From Hydrangea macrophylla (taxonomy: Eukaryota; Streptophyta; Magnoliopsida; Cornales; Hydrangeaceae): DNA of 64,000 nucleotides. The position numbers and the translations under genes were made by a program. Under the pieces are notes generated by a model. The model searched no databases and was not told where the DNA came from. It worked only from the letters and a program-made list of their open reading frames with translations. The number at the start of each line of letters is the position of its first letter. The first letter of the stretch is position 1. Shown piece after piece: positions 21,779 to 33,057 of the stretch. The stretch is taken from positions 32,404,501-32,468,500 of the forward strand of contig CM066993.1 of assembly GCA_033977485.1 (NCBI GenBank), given 5' to 3'.

Positions 21779-22841
21779 TATAACAACCGTAATTGTGTTA
21801 TTGCATTTTATTACATTCTCATGCATGATAATGTGATGTCTTGTGCATTTGTGGCACAAGTGTGAGTCAGTTGTGACTCACGAGTCGATTTGGGTATCTG
21901 TGTAAGAGATCCCTTTTGAGACTGTGTAGAATGAGTGTTTTGATGTTGTGACATCTCTCCGAGATTGAGACGGTCATTGTGGAATACTTTAAATGTTTAT
22001 TTGAAATAAATGTTTACCTATGTATTTCACTATCTGTATTATTTTGTGATTTAGAATATGTTTCTGCTGTTAATTTTAGTGTCCTGGTGAAGACGAATTA
22101 ACACGCTACATAATTGGTATGCTAATTAGTAATTTCGTAAAATAATGTAAAATTGTATTTTAGCAACCAAACGGAACTTAGACGAAAACCTTTATAATTT
22201 TTAGTTTTCATTCGTGAAGTAATGAATTAGGCGTGTAAGAAGTTTAGGGGAATAATTAGCAGTTTTAGGAACTCGCGGGGAGCTAAACAATATTTTTGAA
22301 AGTGTTGCCTATATATAGATAGAGATGACTTAGATATTTTTTTTATGAAGTTTCTAACCTAAAAAGCTAGGGAGGCCAAAAAGAGAGATTTTGATTCTTC
22401 AAGCATCACGGCGACAATCGACGGACTTCTGCCCGTTTGTTTTATTCTAGATTTCATATTCGAACTCCTAGAGGTAAAAGCTTTGTTTTGATATACGTTA
22501 GGACTTGTTTAGTTAAGTTTTCCAATAACTCATTTCTAGAATTTTTCTAAAAAGTTAATAATCGAATTTTTGATCAATAGGAATTGTACTAGACGGACTT
22601 CTGCACGATCTTTATGCTCGGGTTTTTCATTGGATCGAATTTTAAGAGCATTGATCAGAGGTGAGTGATTCAACTATGTGTTTTAGAATGATTTCTTGAC
22701 ATGTATTCATGTTGTGATATAAAAAGCTTGTGTTAATTTATAGAGTTGCTATTTAGGTCAAAGGAGCACGTGGTACCAAGCCATCTTGTGAAGCCGATGT
22801 AGGCATAAGTTTGCACATTTGAAGAAAAGAAACATGGGTCT

Positions 22842-22907
22842 TACCTGTAGACACCCCATTTTGTCGGCTATAAATACCTGTAGACACCCCATTTTGTCGG
22901 CTATAAA
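22842..22907 (+). repeat. 33-bp tandem duplication across the target-site/LTR junction
   Basis: Two identical 33-bp copies (22842-22874 and 22875-22907), each starting TACCTGTAGACACCCC. The first four bases belong to the target duplication TTACC, so the duplication formed after integration. Confidence 0.9.
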
Positions 22908-23723
22908 ATTTAGGAGACCCATAGCTTGGTGGTTCATAATGATTGAAAAAGACTTAAAAGGACTCCTGGAAGTTAGTTTTATTTCGCAAAATGCTCAGAA
23001 TGATCAAAATGCCCCTGAAAGCCCGAAAACTCCCAGATTTGGACCAAAAGTTCTGAAAACATGCTATGTCGTAAGAAAAGTAAGAAAATGAGTTTTTCAG
23101 TAAAATCAGATGAAATTGTCAACTCCCAGAGACCCCCGGAATCCCAGAAGTTCTCGGAAAGTCCTCCTTGACCGGTTTGACCAGGGTTTGACCAAAATCA
23201 TCCGAATTCGCCAAAAAATATTCCAAGATTATTCTACATCATGTGAAAAGTACTAAAACGAGTTTTAAAATAAATTCAGACGAAAACGTCAGCACCTGGG
23301 AGCTCCCAGAGGTTCCCAGAACTTTCTGAAGATCCCAAGTTTGATCGATTTGACCTAAAAGTTGACTTCAAAACTGGAGCATCGTAACAATTTTCAAACA
23401 TTTTTCATGGATACTAGAGGTCAATATCTTTCCAACGGTATATTGTACATAATTTCTGAATTTAAAACGGATTTATTATGAATTTCCGAAGCTGAAAAAG
23501 GCGAGCAATTTGGCTTTTATCGCGAATACCATAAATTTTTCAAAGTGACCTTACTTTGAAACATTTTATATAGAAATTAGGCTCTGATACCTTTCCAACG
23601 GTATATCACAAGCTCAATTTGGAGTTCGTACACATTTTTTGTGAATTTCGGACGAAATAGGGCCTTTTCGCGAATACCGGAACCTCTAGGGGCCTAAATA
23701 TAATTTTCTGGGCATCTGAGGAG

Positions 23724-23786
23724 CAGTGTCGCGACGGCACTGGGCCACTATCGTGGTGGCATATGGCCAGTGCCACGACGACACTC
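23724..23786 (+). repeat. GC-rich palindrome block in Ogre1 U3
   Basis: CAGTGTCGCGACGGCACTG-type inverted repeats. Matching blocks in the 3' LTR (33917-33977) and the Ogre2 LTRs (near 42930 and 52520) keep the palindrome, for example CAGTGCCGCCGCGGCACTG. Confidence 0.8.
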
Positions 23787-23928
23787 AACCCTTGCAGAGT
23801 CCATTTTTGTAATTTATTTGGGGGTCCAATTTAATTAATTAAAAACTAAAACGATGTAGTTTTATATTCACAGATGTTTGGGACCAATGGGAGCACTTTC
23901 TAAATCCCAAAACCTACCCAAATTGGCC

Positions 23929-23936
23929 TATATAAA
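23929..23936 (+). promoter_or_regulatory. TATA box, Ogre1 5' LTR
   Basis: TATATAAA followed by CCCCCCATT. The same context occurs at 34120, 43112 and 52702 in the other three LTRs. Confidence 0.75.
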
Positions 23937-25881
23937 CCCCCCATTGCTCTTCATTTAGGTGGGGTCAAGTGCAAAGTCCATAGAAGTTGTAGAGAGAAAG
24001 AGAGATAGAGATAGGTTTAGAAGAAGGAAAGGAAGCGTCTCCCATTGATTTTCTATAAGAAAGTGAGTTTTAATCTTGTTTTCTTCCATTACCTCTCTTA
24101 TACTTCACATTCCAAATACCCTCAATCACCATTCTTAAGCATTCTTGAGTTAGGAAGCTACTTCCATGTCCAAATGTCAATATCTATGAGTGAAGCACCA
24201 AGCTACAAGTCCAATATCACATTGATTATCATCTATTGATTGCGTCTTATTTGCATGTTTATATATATATATATACATATATGTTCATCTCTTCTTACCT
24301 CATTTCTTTTTATTTTTCTTTATTTACTCACTTGTTCTTCATCATCTAAATGATGACATGAAGTTTTAGGTGAGTGAATCCTTATGGATAGTAGCTCTTG
24401 ACCTCAAAAACATGTTTAATAGATGATGATTATAACTTCAATACCTCCAAGGTATCCTTGAAGTTATGGTCAAAATAAAAATGAAGCTCTCTAATAATAT
24501 TGGGGTTTCTTGATGATGAGTTTGATGTTGATATTTCAAGAAGTCATAATCTCTATTTGATGTTGAAAATTTACTTTCAAAACTTCTATTTCAAAACCCC
24601 TCTCAAACCCTCTCATTTTGATCTCAAGAAAGAAAACTTAAGTTTTTCCCAAAATCTTTAAAACAGTGAGTCAAAACAGTGAATGATCTGAGCTCAAAGA
24701 TTTCTCTAGAACTCAATACTCAATGTATGGATGAAAGACTTCTTGGAAAGTCTTCCTAACTCATTAGAGAACACCCATGATTTTTGGTTTGACTTGGAAA
24801 TACTTGGAAGGATTCCATTTTGGTCCAAACATTCTCTCCAGATATCTGCCTTTACTGTCACAGCAGCTTGGACGACTTTTAACTTGTTTTACAGAAAACC
24901 TTTCCAAAAGGTGTGGTCCCAAACTATTTTTCCCTTAAACTTCAGTGTCTTAGGGAACCTTCTGTATAAAATGGGCCCCTAGATCATTTGTTTTCATTTT
25001 CTAAGATGTTTTGACATTTCAGTCAACAGTACAAACTCTGTTTCTGAGTAACCTCTATTGTTCATATGATTTCTCTCAATCTGTAATAGTAATTAAAGAT
25101 TGGCTTTTTGGGTTGTGTTCTAGACACAATCAGGAAGATCTCCATAAACAATCATGTGTTAAAAACATTCCTAACCCCTCTTTTCAATTTCAAAAAGATT
25201 ATGTCACTGTTCTGTCTACTATTCACAGCAAGCACACTTTTACTTCCATCATTTGATTTGATGCTTACATGCACTCCAAATTAGCTCATGTCTTAGGAAG
25301 TAGTTCATACTACATTTGTACATATCCCATGATGATTTCTTTCATTCATTCATAAATATTCTAGACTTCTAAGTTATTCTAGGAATCCATGAACACAAAA
25401 CACACTACAACATTGGCACATTCTAGATACATAGATTGCATCCATGGAAAGATTTGGGGTTTTTGTGACTCCTAATCTAAGAAGATTATAAGGAATGAAT
25501 TTGATCACACGTTCATGCTTCCCCCTTGATCTAATCTTCCTTTCTCATCCGTCCCGGGGATTTAGATGTATTCTTTTCTTAAAGATTAACATGCATCATA
25601 CTAGCTTGCTAAGCGTATTTTGATTTCTTTGATTATTTGTTTCAAGAAAAATTCATGTCCCCTTTAGATTAGGGAAACTGAATTACTTGATATGTGATTA
25701 GACGATTTTTCCTATGTTTGTTTGTGTGGTCTTTCACTTTTGTGTTGTGTGATATTTGGCTTAGATCTTATGAATGATATCTTCTCTTTTGATCTTCCAT
25801 TTCAAGATTCTTATGTGATGTAATAGTGTTAATTGTCGAACCAAGCATAGTCAAAGATGGTTATTTGGATGATAATTGAGG

Positions 25882-25897
25882 CTCGTCGAGAGACGGG
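25882..25897 (+). promoter_or_regulatory. U5 GNRA hairpin, Ogre1 5' LTR
   Basis: CTCGTC-GAGA-GACGGG: a 6-bp stem with one T-G wobble and a GAGA (GNRA) loop, followed by GAGGGTGTTTTAGTC. Confidence 0.7.
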
Positions 25898-26147
25898 GCG
25901 AGTTGAGGGTGTTTTAGTCGCGATAAAAGATCCTTCCTTTCTCGTACCAAAACCCCGAACCAAGTTTTTTGGTTATGAAGTGCCGGTACCCTTTATTCAT
26001 TTGGGTGAGTCAAAATTAGGTTTCTTGGTTGCTTAAAGACCAAGTGGCGACTTTGTATCTGTTTTCAACAGACCTTTTCTTTTTCTTTCAAAACAATCTC
26101 AAAACAAACTAAAAAGAGTGGATGAGCGATTCCGCGTGTCCACAATC

Positions 26148-26165
26148 TGGCGACTCTGCTGGGGA
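26148..26165 (+). other. Primer-binding site of Ogre1 (tRNA-Arg)
   Basis: TGGCGACTCTGCTGGGGA, three bases after the LTR. Ogre elements are known to be primed by tRNA-Arg, and this sequence fits that tRNA's 3' end. Confidence 0.87.
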
Positions 26166-26759
26166 AATTTATTTTCAAAACAAAATAATACAGAGGTTTG
26201 ACTCATAAGAAGCATCCTTAAAATCAACTTTCTACTGCGTCTAGTTCACCGCATTGAACTCTTGCATTTCCCCCCTCCGACTGTGTCTGAAACGCGGCGC
26301 TGACATTGTTCAGGTCTTGTTGTGCCAGGGCATAAGTCACCGTTGATACTGTACCTTCCAAGGTATATCAAAAAGAGTAAACACTTCCGTACTGTCTCTC
26401 TGACGGTATATTGGAACTCTTGTCAACGGACCCTCTTTGACTAAACCCAGCCTTGGCATATAGATTCCTATAGAACTTTTCATAGGATTATTCATTTATC
26501 TTTTCAGATAGGACAATGTGATATAACTGCTATATGCCCTGACGGGATTACCTGCGCGATGTAGACGCTTATATGGCATGAGGCAGAACCTCTTTCTTAT
26601 GAATCCCAAGGCAATCACTCACATGTGATCACATTGAGTTGACCTGCCTAGGCAGCATGACAAGGATGTTTGCTCCATGCTCACAAAGATATACACTGCA
26701 AACCTTGTTTGTCGGTCCTAAGACATAGGAGTATGAAAACTTGCTAGACAATATGATTA

Positions 26760-27175
26760 CCATCATAACCTGTTTCTCCCAGAAACTATGTCCATGTATC
26801 CCAGATATAACCTGTTTATCCCGGAAACCCTGTCCATATATCCCAGATATAACCTGTTTCTCCCAGAAACTCTGTCCATATAACCTAGACATAACTTGTT
26901 TCTCCCAGAAACCCTATCCATATATCCCAGATATAGCCTGTTTCTCCTAGAAACTCTGTCCATATATCCTAGATATAACCTGTTTCTCCCGAAAACCCGG
27001 TCTGTATATCTCAGATATAACCTGTTTCTCCCGAAAACCCTGTCCATATATCCTAGATATAACCTGTTTCTCCCGAAAACCCTGTCCATATATCCCAGAT
27101 ATAACATGTTTCTCCCAGAAACTCTGTCCATATATCCTAGATATAACCCGCTTCTCCCGAAAACCCTGTCCAACA
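26760..27175 (+). repeat. 42-bp tandem repeat in the Ogre1 leader
   Basis: About ten units of CCTGTTTCTCCCAGAAACYC plus TGTCCATATATCCCAGATATAA. Because 42 is a multiple of three, several frames on both strands stay open, giving repeat ORFs of up to 137 codons (for example 26763-27176 minus, period 14 residues). These are unlikely to be genes. A decayed version lies at the same place in Ogre2. Confidence 0.9.
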
Positions 27176-27578
27176 CTTTTTGAAATATCCTGAAAATCCC
27201 TGTTATTCATCGGTGGTCATACAAGAAAGTAAAGTAAGAACACTCTGTATGGTTAGGATCTTATTTTCTTAACTGTTATCTGCTAGAAATAGGGGCATCA
27301 TATAGACTAGGGCTTACATCCGCATGATTGCCTCATGTGCATGCACCGTTCCTGTCAGTCTGCACGCACTGTCTCAGTCAGTCTGTACACAAGTCAATCC
27401 ACATTTGTTAACATCACAGTCATTGTCTGTCTAAAGTCATCACTATCGAAATCTGATACAATCCTCTTAAATCTGTGGGATCACTATAGATTCTCAAGGT
27501 CAACAACTGGGATCTTCGCCTTGGGTCAGAAATTCAAATAACCGTTTGGCTAGAATCAGCCCGACAGCTTATTTCAGC

Positions 27579-28826
27579 ATGAACTAAGAAGAGTTGGAAA
27601 ACAAGGTTACCGAGTTGGTATCAACCATAAGCCAGCAGTCCGGCAGCCTGGCCCATGTTTTGAAGTTCATGGAAGAATTGAAGCAGCAGCGGTCACAGCA
27701 TCCACCTGGGTTTCCACCACCGGGGTTTAAACTGCCTCCACGTGAGAATAATGAGGAGGAAGACTGGTTTTAAGGGCTCCCACTGCTTGCATATGAGAAA
27801 AAGCTCCAGGAGAAAATAGACAAAGTTGATAAGCTGGAAAGTGTGCTAAGGAAGAGCAAAGGGGTTGATGATTACATGTTAGACCTTGAAGGCCTGTTCG
27901 AACCCGTCAAAGTGAAACTACCTGAGAACTTCAAAATGCCAGAAATTGATCGCTTCAATGGGACCGGGAACCCAAAAAGTCACATCAAGTTGTGCATGAA
28001 CATCTTCCAACCTATGGGATGCATTCATGAGCACATAGTTATGCTATTCCCTCAAACCCTCAAGAATGCTGCACTATCCTAGTTCCTAACTCTTGAAGCC
28101 TCCAAGACCCGAGTCTGGAAAGATGTTGCTAGAACATTTATTGATCACTACTCTTACAACCAAGAGTTTGATGTCACCATCCGGGACCTAGAGACGACCA
28201 GACAAAACATCAATGAGTCCTTCGCTAGGTTCTTGAGCAGATAGAGGAATAAAGTGGCCCAAATGATCCACAGACCTGTTGAAAAAGAGCAAGTACGTAT
28301 GCTGATCAAGAACATGTAACCAGTGTACCACGACAAACTATTCTACCAGGCCATCTCAACATTTGAAGAACTTTTTGAAATAGGCACCAGAATAGAGGAT
28401 GCCATCAGAGAAGGAAAGTTCAAGAATGATGAACCCCATCACTAGTCCAAGAGACCCAACTATCCCCTGGCCTCCTCAGATGTCAGTGCACTTAGTAACC
28501 AACCAATGGACTACCCTCTCCGTCCATACCAGTCTATTCTTCCAAATTGCCTAAAAGGCCCTCGCGAATTATCCAAACTTGATGTTCCCCTTTCCAAAGC
28601 CTTGGACTACCTACCCAGAAAGGGCCACCTACAACTCCTCCCTCATAAGCCACTACCGGATCCCATACCCTCCCACTACAACATGAGCCTACGATGTGCT
28701 TACCACCAAAATCTAGGCCATGCCACCGATTAATGCATCCGCCTCCATGACATTCAGAACCTCTTAGAGGATGTACCCCATCCTAATCCTATCCAATATC
28801 TTGGCTTGGATCAACCGCTCGAGTGA
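27579..28826 (+). pseudogene. Ogre1 gag
   Basis: In-frame Gag homologue of Ogre2 gag, about 415 codons. The start is ATG at 27579 followed at once by TAA at 27585. Readable blocks: KFMEELKQQRSQHPPG, KLQEKIDKVDKLESVLRKSK, MLDLEGLFEPVKVKLPENF, DRFNGTGNPKSHIKLCMNIF, FPQTLKNAALS, FIDHYSYNQEFDVTIRDLE, STFEELFEIGTRIEDAIREG, and the tail CAYHQNLGHATD-CIRL, a variant CX3HX4HX4C knuckle typical of Tat/Ogre Gag. There are at least seven in-frame stops, several at tryptophan positions. Gag normally builds the particle and packages RNA. No pol follows. Confidence 0.88.
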
Positions 28827-30468
28827 TCCCTTTTGATGATGCCAATGAGTGTTGAAGCTATGCACTAAAGTGATGGTGTCTGGAGCTTCTGCTAAAAAGA
28901 AAAAAATAGAGTAAGAATAACAAATGAGTCATCACGACACTCCATTTGAGACCAAGTCGAGTCTGTTCTATGTTTCAAGTCTATTTCAAGAGTAGTCTTG
29001 TGGTCGAGTCCGCCTATTTTTAAAGTTCGGTTGAGTCTGTACCAAGAAATGCTATCCTTCTCCTTTAATGGAATGAAATCTCATTTTGCTTAATCTGATG
29101 TGTCTAGTCATAAATGCATGAATCATCAAACTGAAATGTCACTTTTTAAATTACCATAGATATTGCTATACTAATATTTTTTCTGCAACAAAACAAAAAA
29201 GAATCCTGAAAGGTCAAAGTCGATTTTACACTGACACTGATGAAGAGCTGAGAATTGAATAGTCTTACTTTAAGAATTTAAAGATGTTCTTGCCTCAATA
29301 TTGAAAAGACATGTTTGAAACTGACTTGGGGCTTGCCCAGCACCACCATTTCAAAGCCTTGAGCCCAATCCAATGGGGAGCCATACAATTTGTTGAAAGC
29401 AGTGCAGACTTAGTCATTGATGGTAGCCAAACACTTTTAATGAGTTTCTTTTCCCCTTTCAAAACAAAAAAAAAAATAATAAAAAGAGAAAAAAAAAAAG
29501 AAAGAAAAAGAAAAAAAAAAAAAGCTCACTAGGTTGAAAACCTAAAAGGGCACCTAGGCAAAAGTTAGAGCTAAAAAAGGTGTTGATTTCCAAGATCTGA
29601 CCTTAGCCAGTCAAAATGATGGAGAAAATGAAAGGAAGAAAATTTTGGTGATACAGAGAATTGTACACTGCAAGGTACATCATGAGAACATGCCTAGATC
29701 ACATTTCAAAAGGCTCGGAACGACAACAAATAAATTTCGAGAACTGATATGCATATTCTGGAATTATGAAATTGTGATCAAAAGAGCTCACAAGAATCAA
29801 CTACATGAAAAGTAAAATTGACTGGCTAGGCGAAAGTGAAAAGGATCGATCCTCAGAAAGAAAAGAAAAAAAAAAAGAAAAGAAAAGAAAAGAAAGGGAG
29901 ATTGAAACTGAATCCTTTTATTCAAGGCTACCACAAGTGAGCTAAGTTTAAACTTCTTTGACGATCGGTTTGAAAAACCCTCAACAAATTTCTTTCAAAG
30001 CCTTGCCTTGAACTACACTCGACCTGATTCCTACTCGAGGATACGTAGGCAACCGCATCGGTTTGGTCGACACCATCATAATCAACCCCCCCTCTTTTTC
30101 AAGACCTTGCCTTGAACTACGCTCGACCTAATTCCCATTCAGGGATATGTAGGCAACCGCATCGGTTCGGTCGACACCATCATAATCAACCCCCTTTCTT
30201 CAAGACTTTGGCCCGAACTACGTTGGACCTGATCCCCACATTCAAGGGTACGTAGGCAGATTTTCAAAAAGAAAAGAAGGATGGCTCGCTAGGTCACAAA
30301 TTCGAAAGGACGCCTAGGCAAAAATTAGAGCTAAATCCAAGGTGAGCAATAACAAAAGAGAGAAAAGAGCTCGCTAGGTCACATAAGTAGTGTCTAGGCA
30401 AAAGTTACGAGCATTTGAGAGATTAAAGTCACAGTCCTTGCCTCAAGCCAGAAAATCACCTTCCATAC

Positions 30469-30668
30469 TAGGGGAAAACTTCGGCTTCTTGCCTCGTTTG
30501 CCTGAATTTTACTATCTACCCTTAATACAAGGGGCAAACTTCGGTCACCTACCTCGTTTGCCCAAAACCTCCAATAAACCATCATTCCAATCTAGGGGCA
30601 AACTTCGGTCACCCACCTCATTTTCCTATGAATTTCACTTCGTACACCTCAAATTAGGGGCAAACTCC
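30469..30668 (+). repeat. PPT-like repeats in Ogre1
   Basis: Four units of about 60 bases, each starting with AGGGGCAAACTTCGG or a close variant and containing ACCTCGTTTGCC. The core AGGGGCAAAC equals the end of the true polypurine tract at 33043-33057. Confidence 0.85.
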
Positions 30669-31560
30669 ATTTGCCTAACATGATCCCTTCATACCAAGGG
30701 CAAGTTTTTAAGTCACTAACTTGTTTTGAAAATTTTTGAAATAGAGCATCTTTTTTTCTAAAAGCTAAGGCACTAATTCAAAGCACTTCCTAGGAGAAGT
30801 AGAGAATTGATTAGATCAATACGGATGAGTTTTCAAAAACCAAATTTATCAGCAAAGTACTATCATATTAAGATGAGGAGTGAATATAAAAGATGAGCAG
30901 TACACCATTTATGACAGAGACACATTTAATTGTGCTAATTTGGGCATTTCGTGTCGTTACTTTGTCGAGTCGATCCTTCTTTGGTTGAGTCAGTAATAAT
31001 CTAATCGAAACTGTATCAGAGTTCAAGGTTCATACAAACCAATCCAATTTTCCTTGTCATCATTGTTGCTGTCAAGTCCATTTGTCCTAATGGTTTCAAA
31101 TGTGTGGGTTTAAAGTGATTACCAATTATAAAACCTATGGATACAAGCAGAAATTCCAAACACCATTACTGCACTTGTCAAGTCTACACTATGATATGAG
31201 TCCCAAGAACCTCCAGCATTGGTGACACCCCTCCAATCACATTCACTTGCCTTCACAAAATCAATTCACAAGATCCACTGGCTATCTTCAACCAGCTGCT
31301 CAGCAACCAACCCAAAATCATGTCATAAATGTTTTTCATCCGCTGCTAAATTACTCTATTCGCAGTGCAACCATTCTTTCCCCAGTCGAATCTTCTCATC
31401 CCCAACAAAGTCATTCCCAACAGAGCTAGTTCATCTCCAGAAAAGTGTCCTGAACGAATATGGTGCATCTCAGTCAAGACCATAGAAGAAACCACTTTCA
31501 TCCCTAGTAGAGTCGTTTCACCCCCAGTAGATTCAATTTATCCCCAGCAGGCTTCTCGAC

Positions 31561-32335
31561 TAGTACATCATTAGTTCAATCCTAACAGTCACAGCAGTTC
31601 ACTGTCGACTCATCATCTCGATTAGTACATCATCAGTTCAATCCTGACAGTCACAGTAGTTCACTATCAACTCGTTATCTCGATTAGTACATCATCAGTT
31701 CAATCCTGACAATCACAGTAGTTCACTGTCGACTCGTCATCTTGATTCGTACATCGTTAGTTCAATCTATGACAGTCACAGTAGTTCATTATAGACTCAT
31801 CATCTCGATTTGTACATCGTCGATTCAATCCATGACAGTCACAGTAGTTCATTGTCGACTCGTCATCTGGATTTGTACATCGTCAATTCAATCCATGACA
31901 GTCACAGTAGTTCACTGTCGACTCGTCATCTCAATTCATACATCGTCAATTCAATCCATGACAGTCACAGTAGTTCACTGTCAACTCGTCATCTTGATTT
32001 GTACATCGGCAGTCCAATCCATGACAGTCATAGTAGTTCACTGTCGACTCATCATCTCGATTCATACATCGTCAGTCCTTCTGATCACGGTTAGTCCAAC
32101 TGTTGATCTAATCCATGACAGTCACAGCAGTTCACTGTCGACTCGTCATCATTAGCCCAATCTATGACAGTCATAGTAGTTCACTGTTGACTCCTCACCT
32201 TAATTAGTGCATGGTCAGTTCTTCTGATCACGGTTAGTCCAATCGTTGGTCCAATCCATGACAGTCACATTAGTTCACTATCTACTCGTCATCTCAATTC
32301 ATAAATCGTCATTCCATTAATCATTATTAGTTTAC
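31561..32335 (+). repeat. 62/63-bp minisatellite in the Ogre1 3' region
   Basis: About twelve copies built around ATGACAGTCACAGTAGTTCA and CTCGTCATCTCGATT. The period is 62 at first, then 63, which creates two repeat ORFs (31742-32155 and 31810-32094) that I do not consider genes. Some later units carry an insertion with CTGATCACGGTTAGTCC. Confidence 0.9.
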
Positions 32336-33042
32336 CATCATTCAAAGTATGTTGTGTTCATCGTTCTTATTCAAAATCTTGGGCTTTCATGTCCATTAAT
32401 GGCGCTTCCGTGTCCGTCGCTTGACATCTCTGGTTTTCATGTCCATCACTTAAATTCTTAGGGTTTCTGTGTTTAGGGCTTCCATGTCCATCGGTTATCT
32501 GTCAAACTTCATCTTTGATTAACGTCCTCTGGGATCCCACATCCGATTACATTCGCTTACAGAGTACACTTTCTAAAATTCAGAAGTTTGCTCCAAGACC
32601 CAGAGTCTTCAAACCTCGGTGTCCCTATTCGGGTCAATAACTGCATCACAGTCAGAAACACTCGCATAAAATAAGTCCAATCAGAGTGGTACACACCCAC
32701 AACACCAACTCATACTAGGATTAGAACACTAGGCATAATAGGACTCATGACACAATTCATATCACATCCATGCATTTTATATCATCCTCACAGCATAGTA
32801 TCCACCTATCTAGTTGTGCATGTGTGATTTGTTCCTTTGTGCCCCGAACTATGTCCTAGTCTGATTCCCTTGGGATACGTAGGCAGCTCACGAAGAGCAT
32901 GACCAACACCAGTCACAGCGTTCTTGTTTTCATCATTGCATCTTTGCAACGCTTTTATCCTAAATCTATAGCCTCCAAAAAGACCTGTCTCTTCAAAACT
33001 TTGGCACTCGCTTGCGACATGCGTTGCCTCGCAAGTTCATGC

Positions 33043-33057
33043 CAAAGAGGGGCAAAC
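33043..33057 (+). other. Polypurine tract of Ogre1
   Basis: CAAAGAGGGGCAAAC next to the 3' LTR start (TATAGAC, changed from TGTAGAC). Confidence 0.85.

Larger units (their letters stand above)
22846..26144 (+). mobile_element. Ogre1 5' LTR
   Basis: Runs from TGTAGACACCCC to GCGTGTCCACA. Its U3 contains an imperfect internal repeat of about 165 bases around CTTTCCAACGGTATAT (near 23424 and 23590), a GC-rich palindrome block (23724-23786), a TATA box at 23929, and the U5 hairpin at 25882. No coding region; the ORFs inside are chance. Confidence 0.92.
28827..33042 (+). other. Ogre1 3' untranslated region
   Basis: About 4.2 kb without supportable genes. It contains A-rich runs (29465-29523, 29862-29890) and a 90-100-bp block repeated at 30009-30258 carrying the AACTACG...TACGTAGGCA structured motif three times, with a fourth copy at 32841-32886. 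It also holds PPT-like repeats (30469-30668) and a 62/63-bp minisatellite (31561-32335). It is homologous along most of its length to 48023-51635 of Ogre2. Confidence 0.8.

Noticed and set aside
26763..27176. 137-codon minus-strand ORF and overlapping plus-strand ORFs
   Set aside because: They are the translation of a 42-bp tandem repeat open in several frames; the homologous array in Ogre2 has no open frame.
31742..32155. 137-codon ORF with a 21-residue period, and 31810-32094 in another frame
   Set aside because: Product of the 63-bp minisatellite in the Ogre1 3' region; no start context, no homologue in Ogre2.
30009..32335. Regular direct repeats that could suggest a CRISPR array
   Set aside because: No distinct unique spacers, no cas genes, plant transposon context; units are contiguous minisatellites.
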